DNA from: Schizochytrium sp. TIO01
Taxonomy: Eukaryota > Sar > Bigyra > Thraustochytrida > Thraustochytriidae
Length of the DNA: 64,000 nucleotides
Direction: 5' to 3'
Assembly (NCBI GenBank): GCA_004764695.1
Contig: SMSO01000014.1
Span: forward strand, 5,818,029 to 5,882,028
A program made the translations under genes and the position numbers. The notes beneath the pieces were generated by a model, which was given only the letters and a program-made list of their open reading frames with translations, was not told the origin of the DNA and did no database searches. This document shows, in pieces, positions 39,297 to 50,062 of this stretch (positions are counted from its first letter, which is position 1; each line of letters begins with the position of its first letter).

Positions 39297-42200
39297 ATGC
39301 CCAAAAGACTCTGTCCAGTTCAGCAACTGCTGAGTCATGCGTCTAAACGAGTTAAAGAAAATAATGGGAATTCTTCCTCAACTCCGAGTATGGGTTGGTA
39401 CTCAGGAATTTCAGAATCAAAGCCTGATGATTCCGTGCAAACTCCTGAGCCGCTAAAAAGTGTCACGCGAGTCAAAATGCTCCCGCCGCATCGTCTCGCA
39501 CAAGAGCTAGTAGAAGCTATGGAGGCTGGGGACATATGGCACATTCGATCTCTCCTATCGCAGCCAGTAATAAAAGCCACACCTCTTGCTCGTTTAACTG
39601 GCCTTCCAGAGTATCTCGCGTCACTAGATATTCCGGCTGAGGTCTGGCAGGGTTTGCGGGAGCTCATTGCGCGCCCCTGGGAAATGCTAATTTCTGATGT
39701 AGTGGAATATGCTCTTAGTTGTGGCGATGTTGAGCAAGCACGCCGGATTGTAGACACACTTGGGACCGACCCTGCTCGATCAAGCCTCATTCGCCGACCT
39801 TTTATTATCTTGCGAAAGGCCCTGAAGGCGGGCCAGCGGGACGTGGTAGACTTCATTTTTTCCCTTCCCAACCTCACTGTAGACTTAAATTTAGGTGTTG
39901 GATTGCCACTTCGCACGGCAGCAATTCATGGCTGGGTGCATGCCATAAAGTACCTCTTGTCAACGTCTAGTGTAGATCCTAATGCACGTCCGCGTGCTGG
40001 ATTGTCAGCATTGTCTAATGCAACTCGATATGGCCATATCGAGGTTATTAGACTTCTTTTAAAAGATCGTCGTACGAATGTACATTTGGATGACGAGGAT
40101 GCTCTATGTGAAGCAGCAAAAAGAGGACACCTGGATATCGTAAAACTCTTACTTAAATGCGGCGCAAACCCAGGCTTGATTCATAGTTTTCCTTTTCGAG
40201 TGGCGTGTGCAAACGGTCATATTGAGGTTGCACGGCTTTTAGCCAAAGACTCAAGAATTAAAATTGATGCATGTGACGGGGAGGCTTTGATGAGCACTTG
40301 CTTTTATGGGGCATCGGATCTGGTTAGTGCTCTGTTAAGGTGCAGGACGGTAGACCCCTGCATTGACGGTTGCAAAGCTATACGTATTGCCCTGGAGCGC
40401 GGTCACCTTGAGGCGGCCCGAATTTTGCTTGCAGATCATCGAATCCCCCCATCTGCAGCTTCTTCTTTACTAATATCTGCGGCGTCGAGTGGATTATCTG
40501 AAATCGTAGATGAGCTTTTAAAAAGTGGACGTGCTTCTGCCAGTGCATCGGACCAAACTGCGATTCGTGTCGCGTGTGCAAGAGGGCACACTCGAACAGT
40601 CGAGTTGCTGCTTGCAGTAGATGGGGTCGATCCTAGCACACATGGGAATGAAGCCTTGCGAGAATCTGCGAAAGGGGGTTTTCTGGACATTGTGAAACTA
40701 CTATTAGCCCATCCAAGCGTTGACCCATGCGCTGAAATGAGTGAGGCGCTGGTGGCCGCCTCGGCTCGCGGGCACTATGACATAGTCAAATGCCTTTTGT
40801 CTGACGGACGCGCAGATCCAGCGGCTTTGAGTAACCTTGCGCTTCGGCTTGCATTGGAGAACAGCCACGACGAGGTTGTGCTCATTCTCGCTGCAGACCC
40901 TCGCGTTGACTTGTCGATGGACAATAACAGGCTCTTCATTATAGCTGCTGACCAGGGTCGTGAAAGAGCAGTGTGGGGGTTGCTAGCCCACCGAAAAGTG
41001 AATCCAGCTGCAAGAAATAATGCAGCAATATGTTTAGCTGCACAAAATGGACATTTAAAAGTTGTGAAATTGCTTTTGGCCGATGGCCGCTCAGACCCTA
41101 GCTGTGAACAAAATGATCCGATTCGTTATGCTTCCAAAAATGGGCATCTCGCTGTAGTCGAAGCTTTATTGGAGGATCCACGTGTAGATCCCAGTGATCG
41201 GGACTCCGAGGCACTTTTATGGGCTGTACAGGGTGCACATGCTGATGTAATGCGTGCACTTGTTGAGCATAGCGCCCGGACAGTGGACCCGGCTGCTGGA
41301 AACCACGCTTATTTAATGTGGGCGATCGGGATGAATAATGTGACAGTGGTGGGGCGCCTCTTGAATGATCCTCGTGTTGACCCTGCGACTAACAATGATT
41401 GGCCGATACGTGAGGCGGCTCGATTGGGCCATGCAAATGTTGTAGCATTGCTAGCAAATGAAGACCGTGTTAACCCTTCGGCTGTGAAATGTGTTGCACT
41501 GAGGGATGCCTGCCGTCTTGGTCATACAGAAGTAGTTCGTATTCTTCTGTCGCAGACGAGTAGTGATCCTACTGTGCTGAGGAATGCTCCATTACGGTTA
41601 GCATGCGAAAACGGACATGAAGATATTGTAAATATTCTTCTCTCCGATAGTCGTGTTCGGGGAACACAAAAAAAGAATACAATGCTTGTGGTTGCGATGG
41701 AGCATGGGCAACCTGGAGCCCTCTGTGTTTTGATTCGTAGTCAACATTACTGTTTAAGGCCTTTGTGGATTCAGCTGATGCGATGGGCTTGTAATAACAA
41801 TAATGTAAGCGTCGTCCGGGCTTTGCTAGAAAATGAAGATTCTCGGCCAGATTTCGATTCCGATTGGGCAATTCGAACAAGCTGTGAGAATGGTTATGCA
41901 GATATTGTAGATGCGTTGTTGAAGGATGGTCGTTGTCATCCACTCACCCAAAATTTTATTTGTTTTCATTCCGCTGTGCGTAGCGGCTGTGCTCGTATCG
42001 TGAATGCATTGATCAATATCAATGCAGCACCCTCATCTGCACAACAAGCGGTTTTTGATCCCCCCCCCTTCTTGTAGCCGTTCAAGAAGGGCACCTCGAT
42101 GTGTTCCGTCTTCTTTTGGAACATGATCAATTTCTTGTTGCCTCGTCTCTCATTGTTTCTGCTGTGACGCAGAATCGGATTGAAATGGTTCGCATTCTCC

Positions 42201-42901
42201 TCAAGGATGCGCGAGTTGACCCCACTGTCCAGGGTTCTCGTGTTCTGCAAGTTGCCGCTTCAGATAATCGCTGCGAAATAACACAACTGCTGCTCGAGGA
42301 TAAGCGAGTGGATGTGAAGGCCTCAGATTGTTTGGCGTTCAGGGAAGCTGCCTTGCGTGGGCATGTTAATATTGTAAAAATGCTTCTTGCTGAACCAAAC
42401 ATAGATCCGCGCGTCATGAACGATTTTGCTTTGCGTCAGGCCTGTGAGCGAGGGCATGCTGCTGTCGTTCGTTTACTGTTAGAAGATGGGCGAAGCGACC
42501 CTGCGCTGAATAATAATATAGCAATCCATATGGCGGCCCGGTATCATCGATTTGATGTAGTACGCACGCTTTTAACCAGTCCACGTGTTAAGCGAAACTT
42601 GAGCTCCTGGCTGCTTTACCAAAGCGATGGTATTGCTCCAGTTCAGAGCGATATGGAAGCAGGGGCCTTTTCTGCAGCTCAAGTATGTATTATGGTTTAT
42701 AAAGCGTTGGTCTCCCATTCCCCTCGCCAGGGAGGTTTGGCATATCATAAAGATATCATTCTTGATATCTTGACCTTTGCTTGTGCAGACAAATTAATTT
42801 TGTGCTTTAGCAAGTTAGCTGATGTCCCAGGACGAGCACGCAGGCTTTTATCTGACCTAATAAACATTCGGGAGAAAAATAGTATCAATACTTCCTCGTG
42901 A
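39297..42901 (+). pseudogene. Giant ankyrin-repeat protein gene with one frameshift
   Basis: Two abutting frames make one protein of about 1,195 residues. The first (39297-42077, 926 codons) starts with a short non-repeat region and a segment containing LVEAMEAGDIWHIRSLL. It then carries about 25 ankyrin units of one type, with consensus near DGRxDPxxxxNxALRxAxxxGHxxVVxLLL. It stops after a run of nine C's (42060-42068). The second frame continues the repeats at once (VQEGHLDVFRLLLEHDQ) to a distinct C-terminus ending at 42901. One missing C in the run accounts for the break, so it may be a sequencing error, a polymorphism or a recent null mutation. The partner of the repeats is unknown. The start is the ATG at 39297. 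Confidence 0.85.
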
Positions 42902-43517
42902 TCAATATCATCGCTACTGTCCTTCGGGTCATCTCAAGTGATTTAACATCCTACCATTAACTAAATAGATTGGGTGAAAAAGATTTCACTTCTCTTTCGT
43001 GAAAAGTTCAGAAGGTTAAAGAGCGAATCTAGAGCCTTTTTGTTCTTTGAAAACAAAATTTGTTGATCAAGTTGGCCATTATGGTAAATGCGTACATATT
43101 TTTGTTGAGTCAAGGTTAAAATAGAAGAGAATAAATGGTCAAGCCTTATTGCTGATGTAATGATGTAATGTGAAAATAAAATGTATAGTGGTTTTCTTTC
43201 ATATAATATCTTCTCAACTACACATAGTCGAGAGGAAGTTTTCTTTGGAATGAAGAAAGTTTTAAACCTGCACAAAGATTCCCCGAAATTAAGCATTTGA
43301 AGAAAACTGTTTACAAAGGTGACTTCCTCAACAGCATCAAGACCACATTGGCTCCCAAATAGGCAGCCAAGAACCAATCAACAAGCGATACAACGAGTTC
43401 GTTGCATTTCGTTAAGAAAAAACAAAAAACATGCGGCATGGCCAATACATCTCACTGTATTGAGATTGAAAGAACACACATACAAAGCAAATACTTGAAA
43501 TCTCGCGAGTGAATTCT
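42902..43517. other. Spacer between convergent genes
   Basis: AT-rich 3-prime flanks. A 138-codon minus-strand frame (42961-43377) begins with TTG only and shows no recognisable domain. Confidence 0.35.
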
Positions 43518-44174
43518 CTAGAAAAACACGTTATATATCAGCAAAAGGAAGCACATGATAACAACGCCAATGGCACCATATCCTACAAGTTTCTTGACGC
43601 GTTCGTTATGTTCCATATTCCTTAAGATTCCTCTTGCCTGGCCAGTGAGTGAATTTGTTTCTTGAAGCTTTCGGCGCGTGGACTCTAGCGTGGCACGGTT
43701 CTCCTGCAGCTGTTCCGCTACGCTTTGTGCGGTTTCCTCAATTTCGAGCATAGTACGGTGCGAGTCTTGTAATTTCCGCGTGCCATCTTCCATGCGCTGA
43801 TTCACTTTGAGCATGCGCTCACGCTCTGCAGAAGATCCTGAACCATGCGCTGACGAGGCCACGGATGAGGTAGTGAGATATGCACGCTTGCTGGCTTCGT
43901 AGACACCGTTGAATCTAGACTGCAAATTCTTGGCGTCGTCCTTGAACTGCTTTACTTTAGCCTGCAATGCTTTGCGACTCGCAGAGTCTGCTTGCGAGCG
44001 CGCCTCTGCCTCTAGTTGTTTAATTGCTTGAGCAGCCTTAGAGAATTCACCCTCAAGATCGTTTAGCTTATTCGGATCCACGTTACTGCCATCCCCTGAT
44101 TCCAGTAAATCGTCAAGAGTGTCACGAATACCATCTAAAATAGTGGAAATCTCGCCCTCGTAGAGTCCCAACAT
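43518..44174 (-). CDS. Vti1-type Qb-SNARE
   Basis: This 218-residue tail-anchored SNARE has an N-terminal three-helix region (about 1-105: YEGEISTILDGIRDTLDDLL, LNDLEGEFSKAAQAIKQLE). A Ser-rich linker and the SNARE motif follow at about 125-190 (LKVNQRMEDGTRKLQDS, MLEIEETAQSVAEQLQENR), with the zero-layer glutamine in EQLQENRATLE. GILRNMEHNERVKKL leads into the C-terminal membrane anchor VGYGAIGVVIMCFLLLIYNVF. The order and spacing fit Vti1, which works in Golgi, endosome and vacuole fusion. The start is the ATG at 44174. Another Qb family such as membrin is less likely because of the arginine-rich pre-anchor segment. Single exon. Confidence 0.85.
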   Translation of the reverse strand: MLGLYEGEISTILDGIRDTLDDLLESGDGSNVDPNKLNDLEGEFSKAAQAIKQLEAEARSQADSASRKALQAKVKQFKDDAKNLQSRFNGVYEASKRAYLTTSSVASSAHGSGSSAERERMLKVNQRMEDGTRKLQDSHRTMLEIEETAQSVAEQLQENRATLESTRRKLQETNSLTGQARGILRNMEHNERVKKLVGYGAIGVVIMCFLLLIYNVFF

Positions 44175-45220
44175 TTCTGCTGCGAATTTCGCTTGACACC
44201 TTCAATGTCTGCTTCTCTCAAAATCTTCTGCTCCACCTTCAGACTAGGGTCTTGCTCGCCACGTGGGTCGTCTGCTCCGGCTCCGAGGATCTTTGTCACG
44301 TCCAATCCACCGCTTCTGTCTGCACAGGGGATGAGAGCAGAGAGTGGCGAATACTTGATCACTTGTGTTCTACTTGTAGCTTTAACAAAATGCTCAACTT
44401 TGCCCAGAGTCTGCACAACGGAGTCAGAAACCTATCCCTTTTCCTGTTTGTTGCGTTGTCAATTCGACGCTCTTCTCGCAGTGTATTTATACATACCAGA
44501 AAATGTACCATCATTGATAGAGTAACTGCTAAATAGGTCTATAGTTGACAATATTAGCAGCATCAAACAAAGAAAGGAGGCCTCTTTGTAATGCTTATTC
44601 TAGCGAATGCGAATATTTTTGCTGCAAAGATTCTATTGGTACGATTCATTTTAGAGCTATCTGGGGTTCTTCTGACTGATGGCCTCTTTAAGGCTTCAAC
44701 TATTTCGGAGTTGGAATTGATTTATTGTTTTCACAACACTTTGCGTTTGTGTACCATCCAGTGAGTAATTTCTTCTTTATTAAAAAAATAACTACATGCA
44801 TGTATTTGCGTTTCACTGGCATATTATCTAAGATACCCACATCGTTGTGGGTATAAATAAGGATTGCGAAACGTAAAAAAATATCTGGTGGATTCCGGCA
44901 AGTAATGTGTGCATATCCGGAAAATTGACGGTATCATTTAGGTGTGTACGATATGGTTGCCTTAGATAAACATCGACCACGATCAAGATCACTTGAAGAA
45001 TTGATTCTGAGGTCCCTAGCTCAGGTCTTAGATGCTCAACAACATAGAATTATCCTTGTACTGAGGGAACAAACAGAGCCAGTATATCAAGAGAATATAG
45101 GAACTGAAGCCATACTTCGGGACGAGCAAAGCTATAGCTGTACCAGAGGTATAATTTAAAATGACAATCTGTGAAATGAGATTCATAAGCAAATAACATA
45201 GTACAAAGTAAAATAAGAAT
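44175..45220. other. Intergenic region
   Basis: No gene supported. A 71-codon plus-strand frame at 44944-45159 overlaps the end of the TMEM107-like gene region and has no distinguishing feature. Confidence 0.35.
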
Positions 45221-45889
45221 TCAAATACGCACATCGACTCGTCTCAGCAAACTGGAACGAAGAACAATGCGATCTATCATGAACAGAGCAGATATAATAA
45301 GCGGAATTGCATTGCAAAACATGAATACAAAAGTGTATGCAAAGATTGGCCATGGCTGCATGAGCATGTATGATGTTGCCGTGAGACCAATAATGTGCAT
45401 GATGAGAGAAAATGTGTTAAAAATCGAAGATTGACTTGGGTGGCCCCATGTCATTGTCCCAATCTCAATCACATTGCACATAATGGATGATGCAAGTAGC
45501 CACGAAAAACTAGGAAGAGTAGAAATAGAAGAAGATTAATATCATCATGTCAGTGAAAACGATGCCAGCTATTACCAATTCTTAGATCAGGATATTACAT
45601 TCCCCTACTTACTTGAAGTCTATTTGAAAATACTCCCTGCGAAAACTTTCGTCATCTGTGATACGCGAGTCACTGCGTAATGCAGCCGCAAGATTATAAT
45701 ACTGCAGAAGCGTTTTGGTCAAAATGTATGTAAGTACATCGTTGATGAAAAATGCAAACTAGCAAACTAGAGAACCTCTGCAGCAGCAAAACGTACCTTT
45801 TCATCATAAAGAACTGAAGTCACAAGAAGCTGGAGGAAAATTGCTACAAAGCGGGCCTGCAAGCTCTTCATCCCAGAACCCGTCTTCAT
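45221..45889 (-). CDS. TMEM107-like four-span membrane protein (three exons)
   Basis: Three exons join with GT-AG introns in consistent phase: exon 1 45797-45889 (donor GTACGT), exon 2 45613-45758 (acceptor CTAG, donor GTAAGT) and exon 3 45221-45509 (acceptor CCTAG). The product is about 175 residues. Exon 1 gives the first hydrophobic segment (FVAIFLQLLVTSVLY). Exon 2 ends EYFQIDF. Exon 3 supplies the rest, with SSIFNTFSLIMHIIGLTATS and PIFAYTFVFMFCNAIPLIIS. These match the TMEM107 pattern SMFN...IGxHxxxS...YIFVFCSALP as I recall it. TMEM107 is a ciliary transition-zone protein. Two ATGs (45889, 45871) are possible starts. Confidence 0.68.
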
Positions 45890-46413
45890 CGCCTTCAACA
45901 CCTTTATTTGTTCGTCGCAAATGCCGTTTCTCACACAAGGTCGAGAACGTTTCCGCTGAAGAAACCCCTATGCTTTGACAAGAAGAAAGTAAAGGTAGCG
46001 TCTGCAGAGCTAATCTGCTGCCCTGCCAGAGCACCCAACCCTTTGCCTCCCGCTATTGAGGTTTTGGGACACAAAGAGAAACAATGATGAACTTGTTGTC
46101 TAAGAACCGTTAGACCATTTTTAATTAAAAAAAATAATAAAAATAGAACTAGGTACATTAAAAGAACTCTTACTAGAAAAAAACATTAAAACGGAAAAAA
46201 TAACTGAGTTGTTGGTACTCACATAAATAGCCTCGTTTAGTTTGAGTTTTCCCTCCCCGTAGCCCGGCAATAAAGTGCCTTGCATAAACATAATTAATTT
46301 TCAAATCACTTTTGCAGTGATTCTTGACCGTATGACCTTGTGCTGAACCAGTCCTGTATTTTACATATAACTTTGTAATAACACAATGTATAGAAAAGCT
46401 TAAAACATTATTC
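45890..46413. other. Spacer between two minus-strand genes
   Basis: AT-rich. It contains the 3-prime flank of the 706-residue gene and the upstream region of the TMEM107-like gene. Nothing is recognised. Confidence 0.35.
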
Positions 46414-48534
46414 CTACTTAGCACGGATTCCACCATTCAACTGATGGGTGGTATCATCTAAATCGTTATTAGAAATTTCTAAGGCATTGTCATCCTCATC
46501 GTCGAGACTCTCAGCGAGAAATCGTTGAATGTCAGTGTTGGAATACCATAAATTTTTGGCTTCCAATGGGTCAAGGTTGTCCTCTGGAGGAAGGGAGTGA
46601 ACTTCGTCTTCTTCGGCAAAAGAAATGTGTCGCTCAGCACGTTCAGAAATTTCACTATTAGAGTCTTCCTCAGATAGCTCTGTATCACCATGAAGTGATA
46701 CATGGCTAGCATGGTCTCGTACGGGTTCGTGTTGCCTCTCAGGTGCACTAAGGTTTGGGTTTGTAAGTAGGCGACGCCACTCTTCTTGCGATACACAAAT
46801 CCGTTCATGACCAGACCCTAAATCTACTCCACCTTGAGTTGCATCTTCTGGAGCATAGTTTCCATGATCAGTCGACAGAGTGGTATTTTTCTTGCTCTTA
46901 TTATCCTTGTTATATTCCCCGCCCTCTTTGCGTGCTGATTTCTTCGACTCTCCATCCATATCTCCATTTGATATTTTACTATTGGTATCGCCATTTGGAA
47001 GCCTACTTTCTTCCTCACTTCTATTATTGAGGGGTGCATGTACATGCACATCTTTCCCAGCAGCTTGCAGGTTTGATGAGGATTCGTCAACAGGGGAGGC
47101 CTCATATAATTCTTGGAAACAGTGAAAAGCAAACTGAAAGCCCTCAATAGACTCCGGTGCGGTCTCCTGCCATGCTATGTAGGCACCCGGCGTAAGCGTC
47201 AAGCCAATATACCTCATCATAGTTTCAACAACAGCGTGTGCAAACTGATCTAAAACTATCCAGAAACACTCTCGATCGACCTTGTCAACAGCATGTCTCC
47301 CAAACAAGAGAGAAACAGTCTCAAGAACGACAGATCGTAGAGCCCTTGAATGGTGAATGAGACGGTTCAACAAGTCGCAACCAAGTTGAAGATGTGCAAG
47401 ATATGTTTGATTCTTTGAGGCCATTTTGTGAAGACTGTCGTGCTCTTCTAAAATGCGATCGTAGATCTTGCAAAATGCTTTCGTGCTCATGAAGACGAAA
47501 AGAACTATCTTGGCAGTATCAATCTCTCTCATGTGTGAAGATACTTTTGTATTTGATGCAGGGAGTCTAAGAATAGCTTCACGAAGTAGACCCAGCTCAG
47601 TGCTGTCTTGCTGGCAGAGCTTCTGATAAAGCGTGCCAAACCCTTGGCGCGCAAGAAAGCTAATATTCAGGCTACAGTTTATAACTGCCGCAATTTCAGA
47701 GCCTCTGATATTCTCGTTTCCCGAGGGCTTGTCTAAACATTTCTTGCTCTTGAGTGAATCCTCATGCTGGTTCCTTTTCTTTTGTTTTACGGTTTGAGTG
47801 CAACTCAGAGTACTCAAATTGGTGCTATTTCCATGAGCACGACCACTACAGCTCTGCTGCGTCCTATGTTTCGAAGTCCGCTGCTTTCCTGACTTTGGTA
47901 AGAGATGAACGCTTTGGTTCGTACCCAGACTCTGCAATCTCCGCGAGTTCCTCACGAATGAAAGAGTTTTCATATCATTGTACTCACCAGTGGTTTTACG
48001 AGGCCTGCTCCGTTCTGGATGCCGTGCCGAGGGGCTCGCACGAACCGATTTGTGCGAGAGTTTCTGAGTCACGGACTTCTTCCTGTTCAGTCGCTTAGTT
48101 GACAATTGTACAGTGGGTCCTGATGCTTTATCTGAGCGATGTTCATGGTTCGATGGCAATATACTTTTCGAGTTCATTTTTTGGGTACTCTTGGACATTG
48201 ACGTTGATCCTGGTGCTGATATATTTGACGCGGTTCGGTTGTGAGCAAAGGCTCCCGTAGCAATAACATTATCTAGAACGGCCTCTGCTAGCACTACAAC
48301 GAGATCTTCTAGTTTCTCCATGCGGTCTGCCATCTCAAGTTCTGCATCGAGGCATGCAACAACATCCGGCATTTTGGAGGCCACATTATTCAGTACTGAC
48401 CTGCAAATTATTTCAAGTTTAGCATCATCGTGATCTTCCAGCTCTTTCCCATCTTCTCTCAAGCCTCTCCGGACAAAGGTCACTGCCAAGCCCACCACCA
48501 CCTCACGAGGAGGTCTTGGGCTATTCTCTGCCAT
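46414..48534 (-). CDS. Hypothetical protein, 706 residues
   Basis: The product is not recognised. It starts at the ATG at 48534 in one exon. Residues 1-95 look ordered and helical (LEIICRSVLNNVASKMPDVV, MEKLEDLVVVLAEAVLDNVI). Residues 95-275 are Ser/Arg/Lys-rich and probably disordered. Residues about 280-480 are a second ordered helical block (LNISFLARQGFGTLYQKL, TKAFCKIYDRILEEHDSL, LQLGCDLLNRLIHHSRALRS, HCFQELYEAS), perhaps a helical-repeat domain. The C-terminal 200 residues are acidic with a short conserved-looking motif, LWYSNTDIQRFLAESLDDED. No membrane segment. The three-block layout suggests a scaffold or cytoskeletal protein, which is inference only. Confidence 0.75.
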   Translation of the reverse strand: MAENSPRPPREVVVGLAVTFVRRGLREDGKELEDHDDAKLEIICRSVLNNVASKMPDVVACLDAELEMADRMEKLEDLVVVLAEAVLDNVIATGAFAHNRTASNISAPGSTSMSKSTQKMNSKSILPSNHEHRSDKASGPTVQLSTKRLNRKKSVTQKLSHKSVRASPSARHPERSRPRKTTGEYNDMKTLSFVRNSRRLQSLGTNQSVHLLPKSGKQRTSKHRTQQSCSGRAHGNSTNLSTLSCTQTVKQKKRNQHEDSLKSKKCLDKPSGNENIRGSEIAAVINCSLNISFLARQGFGTLYQKLCQQDSTELGLLREAILRLPASNTKVSSHMREIDTAKIVLFVFMSTKAFCKIYDRILEEHDSLHKMASKNQTYLAHLQLGCDLLNRLIHHSRALRSVVLETVSLLFGRHAVDKVDRECFWIVLDQFAHAVVETMMRYIGLTLTPGAYIAWQETAPESIEGFQFAFHCFQELYEASPVDESSSNLQAAGKDVHVHAPLNNRSEEESRLPNGDTNSKISNGDMDGESKKSARKEGGEYNKDNKSKKNTTLSTDHGNYAPEDATQGGVDLGSGHERICVSQEEWRRLLTNPNLSAPERQHEPVRDHASHVSLHGDTELSEEDSNSEISERAERHISFAEEDEVHSLPPEDNLDPLEAKNLWYSNTDIQRFLAESLDDEDDNALEISNNDLDDTTHQLNGGIRAK

Positions 48535-50062
48535 TTGCAGCTAACTTCCTCAGACGCACATGGCCAGCCCTTTCAACGACTTGAGGTTATGCTCTCTGTG
48601 GACACCAAAGAAGCGGTTCTAATGATCTTTGCGGTGCCCTTAACCTAGGGAAGCAAGAAACAGGAGTCAACTTAAGTTCCTGGCTTTGCGAATTGAAGTT
48701 TTATTATGTCTTCTTTGACAAAATGAAGCAACAGCTTTCTCCATTTACCTCTTTCGTCTCTCCATCTCTCTCACATTTTAACCCCTTTTTAGCCTTTCAA
48801 AACTGCTACATCACTTCCTAGTGCGTACCTAAATGTTCACCAACTAACAAGTTACTAACCAAGTAATTTGAGTACCTATAGAAGAATGATTCTTCTTAAA
48901 AACCGCCTTCGTCAAATTAGCAATGTATGGGTCAAAAGCTCAAATCATGAATAAAGAAAAGAAATCTTTCTATGCTACACCTGGTCAGCGCCGTTTATAA
49001 TGGCATCAGAATAAACCACGCTTCAAAATGATGGTACCTTTCCATTTACATTTTGGCATTTCCATCTCTCTAGGTGGAAACTAGGGGAGCTCAGGGAGCT
49101 ATTCATTTGATTAAACGCGACTCAATGCTGTGCATTCATGATACTGCTCAATGCTTCTCCTAATTTCATCCAAGGCCCCTGCCAAAACAAATGGCAAAGA
49201 TAAATCCGAAGATAAGCCATTCTCTCATAGTCTTGCGCCAGCAACTGGAGACCATTTTCGTTCTCTACTGGAGGTGAAATAGAGCAGAGTAGATAATCTT
49301 CATCGAAAAAAGACATAAAACAAAATTAGTGCAAGACAAAGAGGCTACAATTTATTGTGTTCAGGTTGTGGGGCCTATAAGACAATCTAAAACATGCTTT
49401 GGGGATTGTCGAGAAATAACTTTTGTGCAGTAGACATGGCAAATGAGAAAAAAGGATGATCAGTTGGTGAGCTTGCCTACACATTACGTATTGGGCCAGC
49501 AATCAGTTTCTGCATTTTGATGGAGGCCCAGGCACATTGTTCAATAAGAAATAAGGCACTAGAAAAACTGTAAAATCAATCATCTATTGCCATATTGACA
49601 TCTGAATTTTGGGATCATCATTCTCTGATCTTAAGCTTTTGCAGGGTGCAACTGATTCCTTCACATTGATGTCATCAACTCAGGTACAAATCTATCCAAA
49701 TCGAATACTACTTAGTATATAAATGCCCTCCATGGTACAGAACCAGATGATGGAGCTGTATCTCTGTGAATTCTTCTTCGCTTGTCTGAGAAGTAATACT
49801 CGGCCGCGCTAACATTCCGCAATGTCTCTCAAATTCAAGCTTGCACTTCCCAAAGCAATCCAATGCAAAAGAGACTTCTTATAACCCATTTGCGACATTT
49901 ATAACTCACTATATCATTCTATAACCCATTTGTATTCCATCAATACTACAACAGTGCTATATCCCATAGGTGAATAATGCGTCCTTTTTGCCATCATGGC
50001 CAATAAATAACTCAACAAGCAATGAAACAAATTCTATTTGTTCCTTCGCTGGACGGCGCGCG
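48535..50062. other. Divergent region upstream of CWC2
   Basis: AT-rich, about 1.5 kb. ATAACCCATTTG occurs twice (about 49,881 and 49,921) close to the CWC2 start. A frame continues upstream of 50063 to a GTG at 49970 without an ATG. No RNA gene is recognised. Confidence 0.35.

Noticed and set aside
42961-43377. 138-codon minus-strand frame
   Set aside because: Starts with TTG, lies in AT-rich 3-prime flanks, and has no recognisable features.
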